Part shown: one piece after another, positions 22,633 through 35,816 of the stretch | How positions within the stretch are numbered: the first letter of the stretch is position 1 | How the letters are laid out: each line of letters starts with the position of its first letter | Origin: Erpobdella octoculata | Taxonomy: Eukaryota; Annelida; Clitellata; Hirudinida; Erpobdellidae | DNA: 64,000 nt | Reading direction: 5' to 3' | Assembly (NCBI GenBank): GCA_963978895.1 | Contig: OZ022247.1 | Location: 8,033,447-8,097,446, forward strand | Translations under genes and position numbers: made by a program | Notes under the pieces: model-generated | Databases searched by the model: none | What the model was told of the DNA's origin: nothing | What the model saw: the letters and a program-made list of their open reading frames with translations, nothing else

Positions 22633-24138
22633 CGGTATGCGGACTTTTCATCAAAGGACGATTCATCAAGAGACTTTTCATCAAGGACTATTCATCAAGG
22701 GACTATTCATCAAGAGACTATTCATCGAAGGACTATTCATCAAGGGACTATTCATCAAGAGACTATTCATCGAAGGACTATTCATCAAGAGGACTGTTCA
22801 TCATAAGGACTGTTCATCTAAAGACTATTCATCAAGAGGAATATTCATCAAATTTTGAAGCCACTCAGCAACCTTTATCAATATATACCCAAGATATTTT
22901 CAGCATAAAGTTATTTGATGTATTTTTAAAAGACAGTTCTTCATCTTTGATAAAATAAATTTCAAACATATCAGTAATTTAAAAAAAATAGTGATGGCAA
23001 CCAGGGTTGTTAAGAGCGGTACCATTGGCTGACCAGATCGTTGATGACAGCGCCGCTACATTTTTTAGCTGTTCTCAGCGCTATTCGCTACCGCAACTTT
23101 TATTAAAAAAACAAAATAGGTTTTTTATATCAATTAAATGAGTTTCAATGTGTTTAGTTTTTATTTGAAATTTGCATGAAATCTGAGTCTTGTTGATTTA
23201 TCGACGATCCGCACGAGCGTAAGCGTCTCTTTGAAATAACCTTTCCTGACCTCGCTAAAGCGAGCGTGTTCGTCTCTTTGAAGTGTGGCAGAAGTGGTAT
23301 ACCGGGTGTTAGTGATGTTTTGAGGTGTATGGTATCTGGCTGTTTGAGTGTGTATATACTTACAGTTTGTACGAACAGTTGAAAGCAGTTTTTTAAAACT
23401 TATTATTCAATTGTCTTTTGTTCGTTTGATCTTAAGATCTTGACGTTATTTCTTGTCCAGTTATTTTATTTACTGTATGTGACGAATAAAATTGTTGTAT
23501 ATTACAACCACGTCTTTTACAAACTTACTGATTGCTCGAGGCAAAAGTGTCTTTGAAGCGTGGCCCCTTGGTGTCAAACGACCGATGCCTGATTTGACAT
23601 AGCGGGCACGTGTGATGCTTTGACGTGTTTGTGGCCATAAATGTGTACATATATGGTTTACGAAAACAGTCGAATTTAGTTTTTCTGGTGCTGTGACCGG
23701 GAGCGGAAGCGGGAGACAAGCGGGAAGAGAGAGAGAGCGACCGGGAGCGTGAGAGCAAGCGGGGAAGGAAACGGGAGCGAGAGAGAAAAACGACCGAAAA
23801 ACCTCTAAAAACCCGGGCAACACATGGTACCTCGCTAGTTCTGTTATAAAGAATAAAGTATTTGGATGCAAACAAAGTAGCACGGTAAACTTGATATAGA
23901 TTGCCCAACATTTTGGTAACATATTTTGGTTGAAAATAACATCTTAAACAATTTTATTAAATTCTTTGATGAATAGTCCGCTGGATGAAAAGACATTAGA
24001 TGAACAGTCCTTATGACGAACCGTCCGCTTGATGAATAGTCCTTTGATGAATAGTCCTTTGATGAATAGTCCCTTGATGAATAGTCCTTGATGAACAGTC
24101 CTTTGATGAATAGTCCTTTGATGAACAGTCCTAGAATC
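22633..24138. mobile_element. foldback-like element with inverted minisatellite arms
   Basis: The left arm (22640-22852) is built of ~15-bp GGACTATTCATCAAG units. The right arm (23962-24135) has the reverse complement, CTTGATGAATAGTCC. Both arms share specific variant units (TCATAAGGACTGTTCATCTAA, in two overlapping parts), so they derive from one another. The ~1.1-kb middle is unrelated and includes a GGGAGCG/GAGAGA-rich stretch (23690-23800). ACAACAG occurs just outside both ends (22626-22632, 24139-24145) and may be a target duplication. Apparent proteins across the arms are repeat artefacts. Confidence 0.7.
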
Positions 24139-24145
24139 ACAACAG

Positions 24146-25221
24146 TGACTTGAGATAAGAATGGATATCAGAATAATCAATTTATCAGAAAATCCTTTTT
24201 ACTAGATAATAATCATTCTTCCTCTAAAAACCAAGCTTTACACATTCAAACCTTGTAATGCCATTTAACTTTTTATCAGGTTCAGACTATGCTGGGCATC
24301 GTCGAATGTTTGTTCAAGTAAAATTGTCTGATTGGTCAATTTATTGAAACAGTATCAGACAAAAACGGTGCAGAAATAATTTATTTTATAATAAAAGGAA
24401 AACTATTAATTATAATTACGCAAATGGTTAACAATAATCGTGTTATGAAAAAAAAATAAAAAAAATAATAGAGCACTTTAAAAAAAAATTCATTAAATGA
24501 ATTTATATTTTAACAAGTAAAGAAAAAACGAGTTTTTCAACACAAACTTTGATTTCAAATACACTCGATTTAGAAATACGAAAGGTTTTCCAATTAAGCT
24601 TTTTTTGTTTTTGTTTTAATTGAATCATGTATTGTCATCCAATATAAAGCTATGCTAAAAATTTCAGCTTCCTAGCTAGTCAAAAAGCTGGTTAAATTTT
24701 ATTTGCAAGATTTGCGTACAGAGAAAGACACATACACAAACACACAAACAGAGATTGTAACCTAAATAAAAGTTTGTAAAAAATGAATTTTAAAATAATT
24801 AAAACATAAGTAAACTACTCAAATTACACTCTTTAGAGCACCGTCGATTACTGGCTGACCTCACGCTTTGCCTCAAGATTAAAAATAACTTTATTATTAG
24901 AATGCTCTTCTATGACTCCTATCTAACCTAACTTCTTTCTACTCTATTAGCTGATTCAATAACATTATTCTATTATTATTGTCTAAAATTAACTATTGCC
25001 AGTCACTATAATTAGCGGAATATTGAACGTTCGTTATAGACTTTCTTTTAATTTCTTGTTTTTTTTGCTCTTTTGTTTATGATTTACTGCGTTCTGTCAG
25101 GTTTTTTCTTAAAACACAAATAAATAAATAAATCATCAACTCAAATTATTCCAGAACCAGAGGACACAATCACATATTGACAAATACAAAATTCCGAAAC
25201 GAAACCTTGAAACACTTTTTT
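24146..25221. other. AT-rich non-coding DNA with one dispersed repeat
   Basis: Contains a minus-oriented copy of the CTGT-tract repeat at about 24640-24790 (AGCTTCCTAGCTAGTC, GCTGGTTAAATTTTATTTGC). Otherwise no gene or structured element is seen. Confidence 0.5.
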
Positions 25222-25352
25222 GCAACCGAGTAGTCAAATATTCATTTTTCCACCCCACATTTGATGTCCTGGAAACAAAATTATCAAAAATTGGTAAAAC
25301 ACGTATTCCTTTATTTTTTGAGTAGATACTAAATACTAATTTTTAAATGCTT
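25222..25352 (-). mobile_element. non-autonomous Helitron fragment
   Basis: About 130 bases match one internal unit of the Helitron family: CCACCCCACATTTGATGTCC, TGGAAAC, TAAAACACGTATT and GAGTAGATACTAAATACTAA. No terminus is preserved. Confidence 0.6.
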
Positions 25353-25369
25353 TTATTAAATGCTTTTAT

Positions 25370-25520
25370 TTAACTTAACTCGTCTCTCTGTTTGTTTGTT
25401 TGTTTGTCTGTGATGATCAAATCTTAGAAACGAAAATTCATATACCTTTCGACCACCTAGAGCTCTAAAACTTTCAGGAAAGCTTTATTCTGGATGACAA
25501 TACATAAATTGAATGTTTCC
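25370..25520 (+). repeat. dispersed repeat with GTTT tract
   Basis: ACTTAACTCGTCTCTCTG, then GTTTGTTTGTTTGTCTGTG, then CACCTAGAGCTCTAAAACTT and TTCAGG. A directly repeated ~50-bp block (TATAAGTCGCCAGAAGTCC) follows at 25600-25685. Confidence 0.6.
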
Positions 25521-25862
25521 GACATGAATTAGGCCTTAAATCATTTAAAATTAATAAAATCAACTTAATTCCTGCCATCTAGCGACTGTAATGAGTTGTT
25601 TATGTATAAGTCGCCAGAAGTCCAAAATAATTAAACAGTACGGATGTTTATTTATAAGTCGCCAGAGGTCCAAAATAATTAACAAGATTGAGCTTAACGG
25701 TTGTATTAGATTCAAAAGTTTTAGTTCGTTGAGTCAGATAAAGAGGAAAATAAAAACTTTTTTTTCAAATTTATTTTTGACTAATATATATAATACATAT
25801 TTACTAGAGATAGCCCGTCAAAAATGACGGATTTGTTTAAACCTAATTATACATTATTTTAC

Positions 25863-26441
25863 GCATACATACATACATACATACATACATACATACATAC
25901 ATACATACATACATACATACATACATACATACATACATACATACATACATACATACATACATACATACATACATACATACATACATACATACATACATAC
26001 ATACATACATACATACATACATACATACAAACATACATACATACATACATACATACATACATACATACATACATACATACATACATACATACATACATAC
26101 ATACATACATACATACATACATACATACATACATACATACATACATACATACATACATACATACATACATACATACATACATACATACATACATACATAC
26201 ATACATACATACATACATACATACATACATACATACATACATACATACATACATACATACATACATACATACATACATACATACATACATACATACATAC
26301 ATACATACATACATACATACATACATACATACATACATACATACATACATACATACATACATACATACATACATACATACATACATACATACATACATAC
26401 ATACATACATACATACATACATACATACATACATACATACA
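25863..26441. repeat. (ACAT)n microsatellite, ~580 bp
   Basis: Nearly perfect ACAT repeat with one ACAA variant near 26030. A Helitron 5' end begins at its right edge. Confidence 0.99.
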
Positions 26442-27438
<997 letters not shown>

Positions 27439-27441
27439 ATA

Positions 27442-28881
27442 CTAGCAGTGCCCGTAGCGGCTTCGCTCGCATGAAATTAGAGAATTTGAACCGTGCATAC
27501 ATAGTAGAGTACTGCACGGATCAATTTTTTAGGTCTCGGCTCGGCCCGTCGACAACTTGGCCCAGCCCGTTTCAAAAACCGAATATCCTGGCCCGGCACG
27601 GCCCGTCTAATATGGGCCCGGCCCGTTTTTACAGGCCTAGAAGTTCTATATACTTGATGAAAAACTTCGGCCCGTCCCACCTTGACTTCAGGTTTAGCCC
27701 GGCCCGTCTGAACACCCTAAAATCACTAAAATGTTTATATACTTGGTTAAAAATCTCGGCCCGTCCCACCTTGATTTAAGGTTTAAGCAGGGCCTTTTGA
27801 AGACCCTAAAATAACGGCTTGGTCCGTCCGTCCGGTGATAAACTGAACTCATCTACTTTTGACCGGCACAAAACCTCAAAATACCAATTTTCACATCTGT
27901 AGCACTTACAGTTTTTGAGCAGCAGTTATTTTAAAATCAAATAACCCTTTTTCCACTTCACATTTGAGGTCCTGGAAATCAAATTTTCAAAAAATGGTGA
28001 AACACGTATATCATTGTTTTTAGAGTAGAAACTAAATACTAATTTTACTGTTGTGGCATTTACAGTTTTTGAGTAGCAGTTACTTTAAAAACCAAGTAAT
28101 CCTATTTTCCACCCCATATTTGAAGTCCTGGAAACCATATTTTCAAGAAATGGTAAAACACGTATATCATTATTTCTGGAGTAGAAACCAAATACTAATT
28201 TTTACTCCAGCAGCATCTACAGTTTTCGAGTAGCAGTCACATTAAAAACCAAATAACATTATTTTCCATCGCACATTTGAGGTCCTGGAAACCAAATCTA
28301 AAAAAAATGGTAAAACACGTATATCTTTATTTTTAGAATAAAAACCAAATACTAATTTTTACATCTGTGGTATTTACAGTTTTTGAGTAGCAGTTAGTTT
28401 GAAAAACAAATAACCTTATTTTCCACCCCACATTTGAAATCCTGGAAACCAAATTTTCAGAAAATGCTAAAACACCTATTTTATTATTTTGGGAGTAGAA
28501 ACAAAATACTAATTTTTCCCAGTTTTTGAGTAGCAGCTACTTTAAAAACCAAATAACCCAATTTTCCAACCAACATTTGAGGTCCGGGAAACCAAATTTT
28601 CAAAAAATGGTGAACACGTATCTTTTTATTTTTTAAGAAAAATCCATATACCAAATTTCAAAATTTCCTCATTTTTGGTTTTCGAGATATACATTGTTTT
28701 AGAAAAAGTTTGTTTTCCAGTTTTTTCCCCTCAGTAGCAAAATTTTCAAAAATCCTTTCTTAGCGGATGTTTACGCTATACAAGTAATATAAGTTCCAAA
28801 TTTCACGTTCTTAGGATGAGGCGTTTGAGCTGGGCGTTGATTATCAGACAGTCATCAGTCAGTCAGTCAGTCAGGACATGT

Positions 28882-28890
<9 letters not shown>
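27442..28890 (-). mobile_element. complete non-autonomous Helitron
   Basis: On the minus strand the 3' terminus GCGAAGCCGCTACGGGCACT-GCTAG ends at 27442. The body contains GC-rich GGCCCG units, then about six ~130-bp units. The 5' leader with (TCAG)n and GGACATGTTCTTTTATATA ends within a TA repeat near 28890. Non-coding. Confidence 0.85.

Positions 28891-28946
<56 letters not shown>
28891..28946. repeat. (TA)n microsatellite
   Basis: TA repeat at the 5' end of one Helitron and the truncated side of the next. Confidence 0.9.
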
Positions 28947-28949
<3 letters not shown>

Positions 28950-30120
28950 CCACTTACAGTTTTTGAGTAGCAGTAATTTTTAAAATCAAATAACTCTATT
29001 TTGCACCTTACATTTGAGGTCCTGGAAACCAAATTATTCAAAAAATGCTAAAACACGTATTTCATTATTTTTGGAGTAGAAACTAAATACTAATTTTTAC
29101 TTCTGTAGCATTAACAGTTTTTGAGTAGCAGCTACTTTAAAAACCAAATAACCCAAAAAATGATGAAACACGTATATCTTTTTTTTTGAGTAGATACTAA
29201 GTATTAATTTTTACATCTGTGGCCATTACAGTTGTTGAGTAGCAGTTACTTTAAAAACCAAATAACCCTATTTTCCACCCCACATTTGAAGTCCTGGAAT
29301 CCAAATTTTAAAAAAATTGTGAAACCCGTATATCATTATTTTTAGAGTAGAAACTAAATACTAATTTTTACATTTGTAGCATTAACAGTTTTTGAGTAGA
29401 AGCTACTTTAAAAACCAAATAACCCAATTTTCCAACCCACATTTGAGGTCTGGGAAACCAAATTTGTAAAAAATGGTGAAACACGTATATCTTTATTTTT
29501 AGAAAAGAAACTAAATAATAATTTTTACATATGTGGTATTTACTGTTTTTGAGTAGCAGTTACTATAAAAGACAATTAGCCCTATTTTCCACCCCACATT
29601 TGAAGTCCTGGAAACCAAATTTTCAAAAAATGCTAAAACACGTATTTTATTATTTTTGGAGTAGAAACTAAATACTAATTTTTACTCCTGTAGCATTAAC
29701 AGTTTTTGAGTAGAAGCTACTTTAAAAACCAAATAACCCAATTTTCCAACCCACATTTGAAGTCCGGGAAACCGAATTTTCAAAAAATGGTGAAACACGT
29801 ATCTTTTTATTTTTCAAAAAGAATCTATATACCAAATTTCAAAATCTCCTCATTTTTGGTTTTCGAGATATACATTGTTTTAGAAAAAAGTTTGTTTTCC
29901 AGTTTTTTCCTCTCAGGAGCAAAATTTTCAAAAATCCTTTCTTAGCGGATGTTTACGCTATACAAGTAATATAAGTTCCAAATTTCACGTTCTTAGGATG
30001 AGGCGTTTGAGTTCGGCGTTGATTATCAGTCAGTCATCAGTCAGTCAGTCAGTCAGTCAGTCAGTCAGTCAGTCAGTCAGTCAGTCAGTCAGTCAGGACA
30101 TGTTCTTTTATATATATAGA
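28947..30120 (-). mobile_element. non-autonomous Helitron lacking its 3' end
   Basis: Seven or so internal ~130-bp units lead to the 5' leader and a (TCAG)n run. A clean 5' terminus follows at 30119-30120 (minus strand TCTATATATATAAAAG). The GC-rich 3' part is missing. Confidence 0.8.
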
Positions 30121-30124
30121 TATA

Positions 30125-31590
30125 CTAGCAGTGCCCGTAGCGGCTTCGCTCGCATGAAATTAGAGAGTTTGAACCGTGCATCCATAGTAGAGATCAATTT
30201 TTTAGGTCTCGGCTCGGCCCGTCGACAACTTAGCCCAGTCCGTTTTAAAAACCCAAACTCCTGGCCCGGCACAGCCCGTCTGAATTAGGCCCGGCCCATT
30301 CTTACAGGCTTAGAAGTTCTATATACTTGATGAAAAACTTCGGCCCGTCCCACCTTGACTTCAGGTTTGGCCCGGCCCAACTGAAGAACCTAAAATCACT
30401 AAAATATCTATATACTGGGTGAAAAACCTCGGCCCGTTCCACTTTGATTCAAGGTTTGGCCTGGCCCGTGTGAAGACTCTAAAATAACGGCCTGGCCCGG
30501 CCGGTGATAAACTGAACTTAGCTACTTTTAACCGGCACAAAACTTCAAAATACTAATTTTTACATTTGTAGCACTTACAGTTTTTGAGTAGCAGTTATTT
30601 TGAAATCAAATAACCATTTTTTCCACCCCAAATTTGATGTCCTGGAAACCAAATTTTTAAAAAAATGTTGAAACACTTATATCATAAATTTTTGAGTAAA
30701 TACTAAATACTAATTTTGACATCTGTAGCATTCACAGTTTTTGAGTAGCAGTTACTTTAAAAAACAAAGAAACCTTTTTTCAACCCCACAGTTGAGGTCC
30801 TGAAAACCAAAATTTCAAAAAATGGTGAAACACATATATCCTTATTTTTAGAGTAGAAACTAAATACTAATTTTTACTTTTGTAGCATTAACAGTTTTTG
30901 AGTAGAAGCTACTTTGAAAACCAAATAACCCAATTTTCCAACCCACATTTGAGGTCCAGGAAACCAAATTTGTAAAAAATGGTGAAACACGTATATCTTT
31001 ATTTTTAGAAAAGAAACTAAATAATAATTTTTACATCTGTGGTATTTACTGTTTTTGAGTGTCAGTTACTATAAAAGACAATTAGCCCTATTTTCCACCC
31101 CACATTTGAAGTCCTGGAAACCAAATTTTCAAAAAATGCTTAAACACGTATTTCATTATTTTTGGAGTAGACACTAAATACTAATTTTTACTCCTGTAGC
31201 ATTAACAGTTTTTGAGTAGAAGCTACTTTAAAAACCAAATAACCCAATTTTCCAACCCATATTTGAGGTCCGGGAAACCGAATTTTCAAAAAATGGTGAA
31301 ACACGTATCTTTTTATTTTTCAAAAAGAATCTATATACCAAATTTCAGAAAAAAATTTTAGAAAATATTTTTAGAAAAAAGTTTGTTTTCCAGTTTTTTC
31401 CCCTCGGGAGCAAAATTTTTAAAAATCCTTTCTTATCGGATGTTTACGCTATAAAAGTAATATAAGTTCCAAATTTCACGTTCCTAGGATGAGGCGTTTG
31501 AGCTCGGCGTTGATTATCAGTCAGTCATCTGTCAGTCAGTCAGTCAGTCAGTCAGTCAGTCAGTCAGTCAGGACATGTTCTTTTATATAT
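30125..31590 (-). mobile_element. complete non-autonomous Helitron, head-to-tail with its neighbour
   Basis: The 3' terminus CTAG lies at 30125-30128, only four bases (TATA) from the 5' end of the preceding copy, so the two are in tandem. The 5' end near 31590 is slightly altered (TATATATCTATC). The internal structure matches the other copies. Confidence 0.82.
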
Positions 31591-31597
31591 CTATCGT

Positions 31598-31701
31598 TGT
31601 CGACGGGCCGAGCCGAGACCTAAAAAAATTGATCTCTACTATGGATGCACGGTTCAAACTCTCTAATTTCATGCGAGCGAAGCCGCTACGGGCACTGCTA
31701 G
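31598..31701 (+). mobile_element. isolated Helitron 3' end
   Basis: Only the last ~100 bases of the family are present (TGTCGACGGGCCGAGCCGAG through GCGAAGCCGC to CTAG at 31698-31701). They lie inverted relative to the copy on the left and are followed by an ACAT repeat (31702-31725). Together with the left copy this repeats the both-ends-3' arrangement seen at 8713-9938. Confidence 0.8.
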
Positions 31702-31725
31702 TACATACATACATACATACATACA

Positions 31726-33145
31726 TCTATATATATAAAAGAACATGTCCTGACTGACTGACTGACTGACAGATGACTGACTGATAATCAACGCCGAGCT
31801 CAAACGCCTCATCCTAGGAACGTGAAATTTGGAACTTATATTACTTTTATAGCGTAAACATCCGCTAAGAAAGGATTTTTGAAAATTTTGCTCCTGAGGG
31901 GAAAAAACTGGAAAACAAACTTTTTTCTGAAACAATGTATATCTCGAAAACCAAAAATGAGGAGATTTTGAAACTTGGTATATAGATTCTTTTTGAAAAA
32001 TAAAAAGATACGTGTTTCACCATTTTTTGAAAATTCGGTTTCCCGGACCTCAAATGTGGGTTGGAAAATTGGGTTATTTGGTTTTTAAAGTAGCTTCTAC
32101 TCAAAAACTGTTACTGCTACAGGAGTAAAAATTAGTATTTAGTTTCTACTCCAAAAATAATGAAACACGTGTTTTAGCATTTTTTGAAAATTTGGTTTCC
32201 AGGACTTCAAATGTGGGGTGGAAAATAGGGCTAATTGTCTTTTATAGTAACTGCTACTCAAAAACAGTAAATACCACAGATGTAAAAATTATTATTTAGT
32301 TTCTTTTTTAAAAATAAAGATATACGTGCTTCACCATTTTTTACAAATTTGGTTTCCCGGACCTCAAATGTGGGTTGGAAAATAGGGTTATTTTGTTTTT
32401 AAAGTAACTGCTACTCAACAACTGTAATTGCCACAGATGTAAAAATTAATACTTAGTATCTACTAAAAAAAAAGATATACGTGTTTCATCATTTTTTGGG
32501 TTATTTGGTTTTTAAAGTAGCTGCTACTCAAGAACTGTTAATGCTACAGAAGTAAAAATTAGTATTTAGTTTCTACTCCAAAAATAAGGAAATACGTGTT
32601 TTAGCATTTTTTGAAAATTTGGTTTCCAGGACCTCAAATGTGGGGTGGAAATAAGGGTTATTTGATTTCAAAATAACTGCTACTCACAAACTGTAAGTGC
32701 TACAAATGTAAAAATTAGTATTTTGAAGTTTTGTGCCGGTTAAAAGTAGCTAAGTCCAGTTTATCACCGACCGGGTCAAGCCTTTATTTTAGAGTCTTCA
32801 CACGGGCCAGGCCAAACCTTAAATCAAGGTGGGACGGGCCGAGATTTTTCACCAAGTATATAGATGTCTTAGTGATTTTAGGGTTTTATTTGGGCCGGGC
32901 TAAACCTGAAGTCAAGGTGGGACGGGCCGAAGTTTTTCATCAAGTATATAGAACTTCTAGGCCTGTAAAAAGGGGCCGGGCCTAATTCAGACGGGCTGTG
33001 CCGGGCTAGGAGTTTGGGTTTTTAAAACGGGCTGGGCTAATTTGTCGACGGGCCGAGCCGAGACCTAAAAAAATGATCTCTACTATGGATGCACGGTTCA
33101 AACTCTCTAATTTCATGCGAGCGAAGCCGCTACGGGCACTGCTAG
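31726..33145 (+). mobile_element. complete non-autonomous Helitron inserted in an ACAT repeat
   Basis: 5' end TCTATATATATAAAAG at 31726, 3' end CTAG at 33142-33145. Left flank ...ATACATACA and right flank TACATACAT show insertion between A and T inside one ACAT microsatellite, as expected for Helitrons, with no target duplication. It is the cleanest reference copy in the window at 1.42 kb. Confidence 0.9.
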
Positions 33146-33251
33146 TACATACATACATACATACATACATACATACATACATACATACATACATACATAC
33201 ATACATACATACATACATACATACATACATACATACATACATACATACATA
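33146..33251. repeat. (ACAT)n microsatellite after Helitron 3' end
   Basis: About 26 ACAT units begin immediately after the CTAG terminus. Confidence 0.97.
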
Positions 33252-33396
33252 AGAAATTATGCATGTAGAGGATTAGAATAATTGGCTAATTCATAATTAT
33301 TTGCAACTTGTTTATTCAGTTAAGGATTTCTTTGATAACAATGTTTTTTGTAAAAATTCTTGAGTTTTTCAATAAATCTCCTTTATATAAGGTATC

Positions 33397-33970
33397 CTAC
33401 ACTAAAACTTTTATATTTTCGTGATATCTTCCTCGAGTTAACGCTACATACAGTTGACCATGAGCGAAGACTGGCTCAGGAAGATATACACCGGCGTGAT
33501 CAAAAGATTGTCCTTGACTTTTATTAATTGTCATTGCGAAAGCTAACATTACTGGAAATTGTCGCCGTTTCATTCTGAATGGCAATGTGCTTTCACTCGG
33601 TTCCAAATCAATTAGGCAGGCAAACTTCTTTGCCTTTATTACTCCCTGTAATAATTTCAACTTTAAAGAAATTTTTTTAAGGAGACTTCTGACTATCAGT
33701 CGCGCTCCATTTTTTGGGTTTAAATTTCGAAGAAACATTATAAAAGCACCAATTTCAAATTATGTGGCGGCATTCCTGAAAGACATTTCGCATGTAGAAA
33801 TTCGACAGGAAAATCGATGGAGTCATTTGGATCCTCTGATATAATACAGTCAAGGGTCTTATAGACAATTTCACTTCCAGTAATAAGTTCGAGCATTTTA
33901 ACGTTGAGTTCTGTTACATTAACATTTTTGTGTTTCGAAATTACTTTTTTAGCTGTTTCTGGTGAAGTCT
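33397..33970 (-). pseudogene. C-terminal fragment of a Helitron Rep-helicase
   Basis: The minus strand encodes the end of a Pif1-like helicase: DDPNDSIDFPVEFLHAKCLS and MPPHNLKL. After a frameshift near 33739 come NGARLIV, FPVMLAFAMTINKSQGQSFD and GQLYVALTRGR. These are helicase motifs V and VI. The corresponding tail is missing from the larger Helitron gene at 39.6-44.1 kb. The N-terminal Rep and Walker motifs are absent here, and a microsatellite truncates the fragment on the upstream side. It is a dead remnant of a second autonomous-type Helitron. Confidence 0.8.
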
Positions 33971-33984
33971 TAAAACATTATTAT

Positions 33985-34344
<360 letters not shown>

Positions 34345-34467
34345 TTATTTTTTATAGATCTACCCTTGCTTTCTATTTTATGGTATTTCCGTCATTGATT
34401 ACCTAAGGTCGATATGTTGCTTTTAGATGTATGTAAAAATTCAGGATTTACTCTGAATTAAAGCTTG

Positions 34468-34571
34468 AAACTCAACAGGTTATGGACCCAGTCAGCTATT
34501 AACTGCATAAGTCGAATTTATTAAAAATTACGATTGAAATTTTTCGTAATTTAGAGCAGCAAAGTAATCAC
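34468..34571 (+). mobile_element. copia-type leader fragment 1 with primer-binding site
   Basis: Contains GGTTATGGACCCAG (34478-34491), one mismatch from the complement of the initiator-Met tRNA anticodon arm. Ty1/copia elements use this arm as a half-tRNA primer. About 104 bases are directly repeated at 35712-35816. Confidence 0.55.
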
Positions 34572-34592
34572 TTTTTTAATGAAACCAAAGTA

Positions 34593-35356
34593 CAGGGCCG
34601 TAACCAGCTATGGGGCCGGGGGGGCCCAGGCCCCCCCAGTTTTGTTCAGGCCTCCCCAGTTTTGGTCGGGCCCCCCAGCTCATTCAGGCCCCCCCAGTTT
34701 TTTGTATTGCTGTCCAGTTAATATAAAACCGCACAATTTCTCAAATAATAATACAAGAGAAAGAGCTACTGAGAGGGCAAGAAAAAGAGAGATGCTGAAA
34801 AGTTAAAGAACCAGCAAAATAAGCTGTCCAGTAGAGAATAAAAGAGAGACTGTAAAGAGGCTAGGCTACTAACATATAGAGGGAGAGAGTACTGTTAAAG
34901 AACTTAGGAGCCTAGCAGAATAGGCAGATCACGTTGAGAAGGAATGAGATATGCTAAATAAGTTAATGGCTAGAGAATATCACCGCTCACAGAGAGAGGA
35001 AAAGAGAGATGCTAATAGAAGATACTTACCACAGTGACCGGATGCAGTGACCGCATGCAAGAACACTCTACTACACATTAACATAAATTTCATTGTTGTT
35101 TGTTTGCGACCTCGTCACATTCTTTCTCAGCGTTCAAGATCGACATTTTATCTTCAGCATTTGTTTTATTTCAAATTCAAATTAATTTGGTAGAATAAGA
35201 TTCAAATTTCAATCGCTGAACCTGTTTTTTTGCGTAAAGCTCATTTTGAGGGTTAAATCACTGGCACGCACAACTTAGGTAAACAAAAAATTTATACAGT
35301 GCCCCCCCAAAAAGTTCTTGGGCCCCCCCACTTCCAAATTCCTGGTTACGGCCCTG
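34593..35356. mobile_element. hAT-like MITE, 764 bp, with 8-bp duplication
   Basis: Inverted ends CAGGGCCGTAACCAG (left) and CTGGTTACGGCCCTG (right) are perfect over 15 bases. They are flanked by the 8-bp direct repeat CCAAAGTA at 34585-34592 and 35357-35364. Both features fit the hAT superfamily. GGGGGCCC-rich stretches lie just inside both ends. No coding capacity. Confidence 0.92.
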
Positions 35357-35670
35357 CCAAAGTATATCCTTCAATGCCTGCATGCCTGGTTTAAATTTTC
35401 TTAATTTCATGACTTGGTTTACTGTCTCATCTCTAGCAACTGGTTTCCCTGATCTTCATCTTCCAGATTGTACTAGCGTTCGAGCTACCTGGTCCTTTGG
35501 ACCTCTCTTTTTTGGAATGTTAGACTTTCTTCGATTAAGTGAATCATGAAGCGTTTTCATTTTACCTTCTGAGCTAAATAATGTCTTCCGATGGGATGAT
35601 TTTAAACTTTAAATTTCCTTTATTGCAGCCATAAAAACCGGATTAAATAATGAAGTCGTCAGATCCATTT
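35357..35670 (-). pseudogene. decayed basic protein fragment, possibly histone H3-like
   Basis: A minus-strand frame starting MDLTTSLFNPVFMAAIKE has two in-frame stops and is rich in Lys/Arg. It ends RKFKPGMQALKDIL before the MITE insertion. The last stretch matches the histone H3 pattern (R-Y-R-P-G-x-x-A-L-R-E-I) that begins the alpha-N helix, which would make the rest a divergent N-terminal tail. Everything after that point is missing. The match covers only about a dozen residues, so chance similarity or an unknown transposon protein is quite possible. Confidence 0.22.
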
Positions 35671-35711
35671 TTCACAGGCTGCAACGCTTAAAAGAGTTCT
35701 AACAGTTCTTA

Positions 35712-35816
35712 AAACTCAACAGGTTATGGGCCCAGTCAGCTATTAACTGCGTAAGTCGAATTTATTAAAAGTTTACGATTTAAACTTTTAGTAATTTAGA
35801 GCAGCAAAGTAATCAC
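35712..35816 (+). mobile_element. copia-type leader fragment 2 with primer-binding site
   Basis: GGTTATGGGCCCAG at 35722-35735 is an exact complement of the conserved initiator-Met tRNA anticodon arm. The following ~90 bases match the copy at 34468-34571. No gag or pol of this element is visible. Confidence 0.6.

Noticed and set aside
22499..24180. Ser-rich and Phe-Ile-Lys repeat proteins (DYSSRDYSS, GLFIKGLFIK)
   Set aside because: They are translations of the 15-bp minisatellite arms. 15 is divisible by 3, so frames remain open.
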